Shown here: positions 18,020-24,812 of the stretch, piece by piece
How positions within the stretch are numbered: position 1 is the first letter of the stretch
Layout: each line of letters starts with the position of its first letter
Origin: Allorhodopirellula heiligendammensis
GTDB taxonomy: Bacteria > Planctomycetota > Planctomycetia > Pirellulales > Pirellulaceae
Direction of reading: 5' to 3'
Assembly (NCBI RefSeq): GCF_007860105.1
Contig: NZ_SJPU01000003.1
Coordinates: 372,001 to 436,000, forward strand
DNA length: 64,000 nt
The notes under the pieces: generated by a model
Databases searched by the model: none
What the model saw: the letters and a program-made list of their open reading frames with translations, nothing else
What the model was told of the DNA's origin: nothing
Program-made: the position numbers and the translations under genes

Positions 18020-19057
18020 ATGTTAAATCAACAGTCTCATCCTTTCCGCATTGGCTTGCTATTAAGTGCATTCTTGGTCAGCATTGCCGGATGCACTCCC
18101 AAGGTCATTGTCCGCAAAAACCCCGATGATTGTGATCGCGGTATTCGCTACTACCGCCCAAAGCCCTATCTCAAAATTGAGCCAGCGGAAATTGCAATCA
18201 GCAAAACGGAGACGTCCATCGCCCCCGGTATGGTGCGTATCTCACTCGTGTATCTGCCCGATTTTAGTGAAGAATATTCCATCAGTGTGCGCAGCGGATG
18301 CGGGATTGCCGATGTCGGCATCAAACTGGAAGACGGTTGGAATCTCACCGAAATCAGTCAGGAACTCGATAGCCAAACCGATGAAAACGTCGAGGCCATT
18401 GGCAGCGTGTTAAGCGCTGCGAGCGGTTTGATCCCGACCTCCGCTAACGAGCGTACCGCCGAGAACGTCTCGTTCACCGTTCCTGCTCGCAACGTACCGA
18501 TTGGTTTTTATGAGTCTGTCGTGGGACGTGACCAGTGTAACGTCAAGCGTCTTTATGGATTCCGTTACCTAGGATTTATACCGTTCGCAGGGTGCCCGAT
18601 TGAAATGAATGGTCATTCGCATGCGTCCTGCCAAGACCCCGGGGCGTGTGGCCAGCATCCTGCTGGGTCACTCTATGGGCTGACGTTTGTCGGCGGCGAG
18701 ATGGTCTTTCAACCGCTCGACGTCATGGCGGTTACCCCTGCGGTTTCCGCACGTGCTCTTGGTGACAAACCGTCCGCTGAGGCCACCACAACACAGCCGA
18801 CGGAGATCGATACACCTGCGGGAGTGTTTGAACCCGGTGGAGTGGAAACGCGTCTGCACGCCTATCTTGCAAGCCTGGGCTTGGAGGTCGAAGCTGTCCA
18901 CGCAACCCCGGTCGGTGATGACTTTCATATTCGCGTGACGATTCCGCTGGATATCCCTTCGCACCCCATCCACGAAGCGATCACCGATTGGCTGGCAGAA
19001 CGCTACCCGAATTCAGAGTCGTTTGTTGTCCAAATCGAAAATGAAAGTCAGCCGTGA
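18020..19057 (+). CDS. Lipoprotein of unknown function
   Basis: A 345-residue protein starting with ATG at 18020. The N-terminus is a lipoprotein signal: a basic start, IGLLLSAFLVSIAGC with the lipobox SIAGC, then a polar mature part. The mature region has several cysteines (DQCNVK, AGCPIEMNG, SCQDPGACGQHP) that could form disulfides, and a C-terminal domain of about 75 residues (HAYLASLGLEVEAVHATPVG...) that is separate in character. I recognise no family. Its stop overlaps the GTG start of the trypsin-like gene (GTGA at 19054-19057), so the two are probably translated together and may act together at the envelope. Confidence 0.75.
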   Translation: MLNQQSHPFRIGLLLSAFLVSIAGCTPKVIVRKNPDDCDRGIRYYRPKPYLKIEPAEIAISKTETSIAPGMVRISLVYLPDFSEEYSISVRSGCGIADVGIKLEDGWNLTEISQELDSQTDENVEAIGSVLSAASGLIPTSANERTAENVSFTVPARNVPIGFYESVVGRDQCNVKRLYGFRYLGFIPFAGCPIEMNGHSHASCQDPGACGQHPAGSLYGLTFVGGEMVFQPLDVMAVTPAVSARALGDKPSAEATTTQPTEIDTPAGVFEPGGVETRLHAYLASLGLEVEAVHATPVGDDFHIRVTIPLDIPSHPIHEAITDWLAERYPNSESFVVQIENESQP

Positions 19058-20088
19058 ATCAACCTGCGGGGACGCTATCGATGGACTGCCTGCGACGTTT
19101 ACAGCAGACATTGATGCGCCGAGTCGCCAGTCGCGACGCCGACAACGTTCGCTCCATCGGATTTGCTCCTGCGGTGTCAAACCGAGCGAGCGACGCAATC
19201 GTCCAAGCGAGATTTGACGTCGCGAGAAAAGCCAGGGACGTCTCAGCCCAGCAGCGAATTGAGCCGGTCGAACCGGTAAGGTTACTCGACCGATCGACAG
19301 ACGCGTACCACGAACTCCAGCTGCCTACCCAGATTCGACAGACCGGCGAGATTGTACCGACCGGGGTTGCCATCTCCACGTCCGATGAACGGGCAACGAC
19401 GTCGGTGGTGGTGAGATGGACAACCGTCGACCCCGAACCACCGCGGCCGGATCAGGATCACCCCGACGACCCAAGGTGGCATTGGGGTTTATTAACTGTT
19501 TCGCACTTGTTCGTCGGTCGAGGCGACCGCGACAGCCAAACGCGGGCGGCGGTCCGCCGCGTCGCTGCCTGCGGTCACGGCCCCGATGCGATTCGGTCGC
19601 GTGTCGCGGCGCGTGGTCGCATCCCCGGTGGACCTGATATCGCCGTCGTCGAGACGGGCTGGGACCGTTTGTGGCTGAGCGGATTTATTCCGGAGATCGG
19701 GCTTCCACCGCTCACCGTGGTCACCGGCGAGGACCTGAGCAATTGGACCCGGACCGGAACCACAGGCAATTTTGTCGGCGACGCTGTTATCGTCCCATGG
19801 ACCTGGCAAGCGTTCTATCCGACGCTCGCAATTCCCACATTGGGGCGACTACAACACATCGTCGCGTACGAGCGGGTAACCGCTGAGAATGCCAACCAAG
19901 CAACATTTGGCCCTGGCAGCAGCGGGGGAGTGCTCATCACAGGCGGCATCGTGCTGGGAGTGCAGGTGGCCGGAATGCGGCCAACGTTCGAGGTCGGTTA
20001 TGCACAAACGCTCGACATCAGTCTCAAATGGTTAAAGAATAAACTGCGCGCCACCAGACTTGAGCTGGTCAACGTGGTAACGGCTTAG
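19054..20088 (+). CDS. Putative trypsin-like serine protease-fold protein
   Basis: A 344-residue protein started by GTG at 19054, overlapping the lipoprotein stop. A chymotrypsin-fold triad can be proposed: His151 in LLTVSHLFVG, Asp195 in GGPDIAVVE and Ser290 in GPGSSGGVLI, in the correct order and with a glycine-rich GxSGG nucleophile site. The region after it (VLGVQVAGM) fits the last strands of the fold. The first 110 residues are basic and variable. I see no signal peptide, so its location is unclear even though its partner is a lipoprotein. The protease assignment is inferred from motifs only; a catalytically inactive relative is possible. Confidence 0.6.
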   Translation: MNQPAGTLSMDCLRRLQQTLMRRVASRDADNVRSIGFAPAVSNRASDAIVQARFDVARKARDVSAQQRIEPVEPVRLLDRSTDAYHELQLPTQIRQTGEIVPTGVAISTSDERATTSVVVRWTTVDPEPPRPDQDHPDDPRWHWGLLTVSHLFVGRGDRDSQTRAAVRRVAACGHGPDAIRSRVAARGRIPGGPDIAVVETGWDRLWLSGFIPEIGLPPLTVVTGEDLSNWTRTGTTGNFVGDAVIVPWTWQAFYPTLAIPTLGRLQHIVAYERVTAENANQATFGPGSSGGVLITGGIVLGVQVAGMRPTFEVGYAQTLDISLKWLKNKLRATRLELVNVVTA

Positions 20089-20156
20089 CGTGCCAACCAC
20101 GGCAGTTCGCTCGCTTACTGAATCCAACGTTAGCAACGCTGTGTGAGCCGAGTGCC

Positions 20157-20213
20157 GTGAGGCACCGGGCGCACTGTGAGGCACTGGGCGCACTGTGAAG
20201 CACTGGGCGCACT
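20157..20213. repeat. Three-copy 19-base tandem repeat
   Basis: Units of GTGAGGCACYGGGCGCACT (with one G-to-A change in unit three) lie at 20157-20175, 20176-20194 and 20195-20213, followed by a decayed partial unit (GTAAAACACCGAG). There are no spacers, so it is not a CRISPR array. It lies downstream of the trypsin-like gene. Confidence 0.9.
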
Positions 20214-20425
20214 GTAAAACACCGAGTGGCTGTCGGCACCGAGCAACATCGTCAGCCCGACCGCTGACGGGTCTGTCTGGGGCATGCAATCCGCACCCCG
20301 GGAACGCCTTCCGCTACTTCGCAGAATTCGCTTGAGTGCCCTGCGGCCATCGATTTGCGGAGCGGGCTCGGACGGGACCACGTCCCATCCTACCTCCTTT
20401 TTCATGCCACTTGCTGAGTTCACAA

Positions 20426-20455
20426 GGCGGGCGATGCCCGCCATTGGGTACCCAA
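20426..20455 (-). terminator. Double hairpin after the AT-hook gene
   Basis: GGCGGGC-GAT-GCCCGCC (20426-20442) forms a perfect 7-base stem with a 3-base loop. It is followed by the 12-base palindrome TTGGGTACCCAA (20444-20455). Both lie directly after the stop codon of the minus-strand AT-hook gene. There is no T-run, so a rho-independent terminator is plausible but not certain. Confidence 0.5.
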
Positions 20456-20458
20456 CCC

Positions 20459-20842
20459 TCAGTCCATCAATTGTTCGAGAACGCTGATGGCGTTCCGTGC
20501 GTTGTCAACACCGCCCATCTCTTCAACCAGTTTTTTGGCGTTGATCAATGAGTCGAGGGAGACTTCACCGCTGTTGGAGCGTGCCTTCGAGGCAGCAGGG
20601 CGACCAAGCTTCTTAGCGGGGGCAGCTTTCTTGGCCGAAACGCCAGCAGGTCGACCGCGACGGCCAGTCTTCTTCGATTTCTTCGAGTTCGACTTGACGG
20701 TACTGACGAATTGAGCGTTGACATCAATGCCGATCGCCTTCATTGCCTCGGCCACTTCAAGCGGCTTGGCCTCGGGGTTAGCAGCACAGTATTCACGGAT
20801 CGCTTGCGATTTGTTGACGCCGCTCGATTTCTTCTTGGCCAT
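20459..20842 (-). CDS. Small basic AT-hook DNA-binding protein
   Basis: A 127-residue lysine/alanine-rich protein. Residues about 8-50 (KSQAIREYCAANPEAKPLEV) look like a small helical DNA-binding domain. The linker carries two AT-hook cores, GRRGRPAG and KLGRPAAS, embedded in histone-H1-like Lys/Ala sequence. The C-terminal 35 residues (LINAKKLVEEMGGVDNARNA) form a helical, probably dimerising, segment. It is likely a nucleoid-associated or regulatory protein that binds AT-rich DNA. It has its own upstream gap with repeated GTATTAC elements. Confidence 0.75.
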   Translation of the reverse strand: MAKKKSSGVNKSQAIREYCAANPEAKPLEVAEAMKAIGIDVNAQFVSTVKSNSKKSKKTGRRGRPAGVSAKKAAPAKKLGRPAASKARSNSGEVSLDSLINAKKLVEEMGGVDNARNAISVLEQLMD

Positions 20843-20872
20843 GTTGTCTTTCTATCGTTCGTGTGCGAGGTG

Positions 20873-20993
20873 GTATTACATTAGCAATCATGCGTAGTAT
20901 TACCGAGCCTCAAGATTAGGAAACACCGTAGATAAAATAGGCAAAGGTCAAGTTTTGTCAATTACCTAAAATGCGAGTCTGTAGTATTACATT
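20873..20993. promoter_or_regulatory. Three GTATTAC direct elements between argS and AT-hook gene
   Basis: The heptamer GTATTAC appears at 20873-20879, 20897-20903 and 20984-20990, the last reaching into the end of argS. Two copies are preceded by TA (TAGTATTAC). The AT-rich gap upstream of the AT-hook gene probably holds its promoter, and the repeats could be operator sites, perhaps for self-regulation. Seen in sequence; function is inferred. Confidence 0.35.
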
Positions 20994-23008
20994 CGCTCGC
21001 AGACACCAATTCCAAGTAGTCTCAATCCTTGTTTGATCACCCGTCCGGTCAACATGACGAGCGCCAATCGGGTCCTCAAGACTATCGGATCCGAATTACC
21101 TAAAACACGACATGCGTCGTTAAACGTGCTGTAGGTTTTCGCTGTTTCATACAAGTAGTCACACAGCTGGTTGGGAGCGTAGGCAGAGACAGCGCCTTCG
21201 ATGGCCTCCTCGAAGCGGAGGAGGGCAATCGCCAACGCCCGCTCGGCTGGCTCGCTGAATTGCAATTGATCTGCAGTCGTATTCTCAACCAGCCACGCTT
21301 GAATATCATCGATCTTCTGCTCATCCGCGACACGTCGCAAAATACTCTGGGTTCGCGCATACGAATACTGCATGTACGTCGCAGTATTACCCTCCAAAGC
21401 GACCATTTTGTCGACATCAAATCGATAGTCCGTTGCCCGATGATGCGAGAGGTCTGCATACTTGATCGCCCCGATCCCAACCGTTTCGGCGATGCGATTT
21501 TGTTCCTCCTCCAACATTGGTGGGTTCATCGTCGCCAGCCGATCGGGATTGCATGCGACATCTTTGGCTCGCGCGACGGCATCGTTCAGTAGGCTTTCCA
21601 GCCCGATCAACGATCCACTGCGAGTCTTCATGGGGCGGCCGTCGGCTCCCAAGACCGTTCCGAACTGAACGTGAATGAGCTCGATATCCGTCATTCCCAA
21701 TGGCTCGGCCATGGCAAAGAATTTCTCAAAGTGCTCGCTTTGTCGAGAATCGACCACATACAAAATTCGATTGGGCGCGAATACTTCTTGCCGGTACTGC
21801 AACGTCGCCAGATCAGTGGTCGCGTAAAGGTAAGCGCCATCACGTTTCTGGATAATCATGGGGCTATCAAAGCCGTCGAGAAACACACAAACCGCGCCGT
21901 CGCTTTGTTTGGTAAGCCCTAATTTGTCGAGGGTGGCAACGACACCCGGCAGACGATCGTGGTAGAAGCTCTCACCGAGGGTGTGGTCGAATGTGACCCC
22001 TAAACGGTCATAGACGCGATTGATTTCGTCTTTGCAGTGCGGCAAAAACTGCTCCCACAGAGCACGGTTTTCAGCGTCTCCCTCGTGCATTTTCGCGGTC
22101 TCGCGGAGTACCGCGGCGGGCACGTCAGCGTGTTCAGCAGCGATCGCAGCTAGACGCGGGTCTTCATCAACGGCCTTTACTTTCGTTTGTGCGGCGTTGA
22201 TCTCCGCAGCGATAGCGTCGACGCGTCGGGCGGCAGCCTGAGCAGCCTTGAGTGCCTTCTTGGCTTCCTTCGCATTGGTGTTGGTGTTGGTGTCGCTAGC
22301 GACCGCATTGGAGGCTGCGGTCTCGCGGGCGGCATGGTCCTGTGCGTCAGTTAGTTTTGCCTGCAAAGCGATCAGTGATTTGTTGGCTTTTTGGTATTCA
22401 ATCAACTGGTTCGTTAACCGATATAGCTTTGCCAGCTCGGGTACTGGATTGGCTGCGACCACATCCGCATCACCGAAATGTTTGTAGCCATAGATAATGA
22501 TGCCAAACTGAGTCCCCCAATCACCGAGGTGATTATCCGTGATGACATCGTGACCGAGAAAGCGGAACATCTCCGCTAATGCCGCTCCGATGACGGTACT
22601 GCGGATATGCCCGACGTGCATGGGTTTGGCAACGTTGGGACTGGAATAATCAATCAAGATCTTTTCCCGAAGATCCGTTAGTTCCACCCCCGCCCGCTCG
22701 TGGTGGAGCATCGCGAATAGTGAACTGGTGAGAAACTCATCACGAATGCGGAGATTGATAAATCCAGGACCAGCAATCTCAGGCGTCTCACAGGCGGGAT
22801 CCAACGCCAAGCGACTGACAAGCAGGGCGGCGATCTCACGTGGGGGTTTGCCAAGTTGCTTGCCTAAGGACATGCAGGCGTTGGATTGATAGTCGCCAAA
22901 TCTGGGGTCCGCGGCTACGCGGATCATCGCGGCGTAGGGTGCTGGATCGTCAGTCAGTGTGGCCAGTGCGGTCTGGAAACGCGCACGAAGCAATGCAGAT
23001 AAATTCAT
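20987..23008 (-). CDS. argS: Arginine--tRNA ligase
   Basis: A 673-residue class I aminoacyl-tRNA synthetase that charges tRNA-Arg. The HIGH-type signature appears as PMHVGHIRST (about residue 133), the N-terminal Add1 domain precedes it, the KMSKS equivalent is PMKTRSGSL, and the DALR anticodon-binding domain ends the protein. A lysine/alanine-rich helical insertion of roughly 90 residues (about 195-290), including an Asn-Thr repeat, interrupts the catalytic domain compared with bacterial ArgRS of about 550-580 residues. It follows rsfS by 12 bases in the same direction. The function call is firm. Confidence 0.96.
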   Translation of the reverse strand: MNLSALLRARFQTALATLTDDPAPYAAMIRVAADPRFGDYQSNACMSLGKQLGKPPREIAALLVSRLALDPACETPEIAGPGFINLRIRDEFLTSSLFAMLHHERAGVELTDLREKILIDYSSPNVAKPMHVGHIRSTVIGAALAEMFRFLGHDVITDNHLGDWGTQFGIIIYGYKHFGDADVVAANPVPELAKLYRLTNQLIEYQKANKSLIALQAKLTDAQDHAARETAASNAVASDTNTNTNAKEAKKALKAAQAAARRVDAIAAEINAAQTKVKAVDEDPRLAAIAAEHADVPAAVLRETAKMHEGDAENRALWEQFLPHCKDEINRVYDRLGVTFDHTLGESFYHDRLPGVVATLDKLGLTKQSDGAVCVFLDGFDSPMIIQKRDGAYLYATTDLATLQYRQEVFAPNRILYVVDSRQSEHFEKFFAMAEPLGMTDIELIHVQFGTVLGADGRPMKTRSGSLIGLESLLNDAVARAKDVACNPDRLATMNPPMLEEEQNRIAETVGIGAIKYADLSHHRATDYRFDVDKMVALEGNTATYMQYSYARTQSILRRVADEQKIDDIQAWLVENTTADQLQFSEPAERALAIALLRFEEAIEGAVSAYAPNQLCDYLYETAKTYSTFNDACRVLGNSDPIVLRTRLALVMLTGRVIKQGLRLLGIGVCERM

Positions 23009-23020
23009 GGATAGTCGTTC

Positions 23021-23524
23021 TCAATCGTTGGGCGTCAAACCAAGGTCCGCCAGCGGCACAACGGTGCCATCGGCCCACAACGATTCCAGATCGTAGTACT
23101 CTCGCGTCTCCTCATCGAATAAATGCACAACGAGGCTGCCGTAATCGAGCACAATCCAATTGCTCTCTTGATATCCCTCGATACCCATCCGGTGGTCGCC
23201 GAGTCCTTTTTCAAGAGCGTCGTCGATCTGTTCACTGATCGCGTGCAATTGTCGTCGGCTGGTGCCTGTGGCGATGACAAAAAAGTCGAATTCTGCGGAT
23301 TGGCCGCTAATGTCGAGCACCAACACATCTCGCCCATTATTATCCAACGCTACCCGGGCGGCCTCAGTGGCAAGTTTCCTCGCATCATCAAGTCCGAAGG
23401 GGCGGATGGCGCGGCTTGCCGTCTCCATCGGGTTGGTTCGCGGCGCGTACTTTTTAGCGGCAGCCTGTTGTTGCGATTGAGAATCGTCAGGCGAAGCCGG
23501 GTTTTCGGGGGGGTGATCAGACAA
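23021..23524 (-). CDS. rsfS: Ribosome silencing factor RsfS
   Basis: A 167-residue protein whose residues about 45-160 match the RsfS/DUF143 family (nucleotidyltransferase-like fold): VLDISGQSAEFDFFVIATG, GIEGYQESNWIVLDYGSLVVHLF and REYYDLESLW are diagnostic. RsfS binds ribosomal protein uL14 and blocks subunit joining under starvation. The N-terminal 45 residues are a polar, Gln/Pro-rich extension, so an internal start is possible. It sits 12 bases upstream of argS, so the two are likely cotranscribed. Confidence 0.93.
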   Translation of the reverse strand: MSDHPPENPASPDDSQSQQQAAAKKYAPRTNPMETASRAIRPFGLDDARKLATEAARVALDNNGRDVLVLDISGQSAEFDFFVIATGTSRRQLHAISEQIDDALEKGLGDHRMGIEGYQESNWIVLDYGSLVVHLFDEETREYYDLESLWADGTVVPLADLGLTPND

Positions 23525-23629
23525 TTCGAACGTGCTTTGGTATCAATTTTGGTCGAAACATGTACGACGAGCGAGGTCCGCTCGATGCATGGGAACCTCC
23601 AAGTGTATCGCAAATAGCGATTGTGTCAC

Positions 23630-24700
23630 CTACATCAACGGAGTCATTTGGCGGCGGTCCAGTTCCGCGACCACCTCGCGTACTCGCTCTTCGCTCGTAC
23701 GAGGCGCAACGAGCGTGGCATCGGCGGTTTGCACGACGATGAGATCGTGGGTGTCAATCGTGACAATGGTGTGGCCCGAACTTGCGTGAATAATGCAGTT
23801 TTCCGAGTCGATACTGATATGCGAACCGACTGCGGCATTCCCGTCGTCGTCATGCGGGTGCAGGCGTGAGACTGCTTGCCAGCTACCCACATCGTCCCAA
23901 TCAAAGGGTGCGGCGATCACAATCACTTCCTGGTGTCGTTCGAGCACGGCATAATCGATCGACTTCCCGGCCATGGCTAAGAATTCACGCTGTAAGATTG
24001 CCTCATAGTCCTCGCTGCCAATCGCGGCGGCAATGGTTTGTAATCTTGCATACATTTCTGGCTCGTGTTGCTCCAACGCATCAAGAATCGTTTGAGCTCG
24101 CCATACAAAAATCCCGCTATTCCAAAGAAACGTTCCTGCATCGACATACTCGCGAGCAGTCGCCGCGTCTGGTTTCTCGCGAAACCGCATCACCTCATGA
24201 GCATCGTGTCCCTCGACCATTTCTCCCTGTTGGATATATCCAAAGGATTCCGCGGGATAAGTGGGGCGAATCCCAAAGGTAACAAGAGCGTTTGGTCGCT
24301 CCTTGAGAATTGCCTCAGCTCGATGGATGGATTCAGAAAATCGATCGTGTTGCTCGATCACGTGATCCGAGGGGCACACCAACATCACAGCATCGGGGTC
24401 AATCGCGCGAACCAACACCGCCGCTAGACCGACACACGGGGCGGTATCCCGCCGGCTCGGTTCCCCGACCACATTTCCGGAGGGCAACTCCGGTAGCTGC
24501 TCCAAAATCGGCTGGACAAGTTCCATGGAGGTCACCACGAACGTGCGCTCGGCCGTTGTAATGTTGCTGAGGCGGTCGCAGGTGCTTTGGAGCATCGAGC
24601 GGGTCCCGGCAAGGGACAGCAATTGTTTTGGCTTTGCACGCCGTGAGGCCGGCCAAAATCGGGTGCCGCTGCCGCCAGCCATGATGATTGCGTGGAGCAT
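23630..24700 (-). CDS. manC: Mannose-1-phosphate guanylyltransferase
   Basis: A 356-residue nucleotidyltransferase that makes GDP-mannose from mannose-1-phosphate and GTP for polysaccharide and glycoprotein synthesis. The N-terminal signature MAGGSGTRFWPASRR followed by PKQLLSL is diagnostic, as are VCPSDHVI, FGIRPTYPAESFGYIQ and FLWNSGIFVWRA. The C-terminal cupin (phosphomannose isomerase) domain of bifunctional ManC is absent, so this is the short monofunctional form. It lies 105 bases upstream of rsfS on the same strand. The start codon at 24700 is directly followed by the motif, so it is secure. Confidence 0.94.
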   Translation of the reverse strand: MLHAIIMAGGSGTRFWPASRRAKPKQLLSLAGTRSMLQSTCDRLSNITTAERTFVVTSMELVQPILEQLPELPSGNVVGEPSRRDTAPCVGLAAVLVRAIDPDAVMLVCPSDHVIEQHDRFSESIHRAEAILKERPNALVTFGIRPTYPAESFGYIQQGEMVEGHDAHEVMRFREKPDAATAREYVDAGTFLWNSGIFVWRAQTILDALEQHEPEMYARLQTIAAAIGSEDYEAILQREFLAMAGKSIDYAVLERHQEVIVIAAPFDWDDVGSWQAVSRLHPHDDDGNAAVGSHISIDSENCIIHASSGHTIVTIDTHDLIVVQTADATLVAPRTSEERVREVVAELDRRQMTPLM

Positions 24701-24770
24701 ATGATTGTTTTTTGAGAAGCAGTAAGTGAATGTAAATGGGTACGCATCAAAATGGCGATTTGCTCATCGC

Positions 24771-24812
24771 AGCCGCTAGGTACCGGGCGATGTAACCCGC
24801 AAACGAGCGGCT
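24771..24812 (-). terminator. Inverted repeat at the end of the octahaem cytochrome gene
   Basis: AGCCGCT (24771-24777) and AGCGGCT (24806-24812) pair across a loop that itself contains CGGG/CCCG, and the downstream arm overlaps the stop codon of the minus-strand cytochrome gene. This could end transcription of the five-gene GTPase operon before manC. There is no T-run. It may also be a dispersed palindromic element. Confidence 0.4.

Larger units (their letters stand above)
20089..20458. other. Convergent intergenic region with tandem repeats and hairpins
   Basis: About 370 bases between the convergent trypsin-like and AT-hook genes. It holds a three-copy 19-base tandem repeat (20157-20213), an imperfect dyad GGACGGGA...TCCCATCC near 20372, and two hairpins just after the AT-hook gene. 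No gene is seen. Confidence 0.7.

Noticed and set aside
20157-20213. Short repeats that could suggest a CRISPR array
   Set aside because: Units are only 19 bases and directly adjoin, with no unique spacers and no cas genes in the window.
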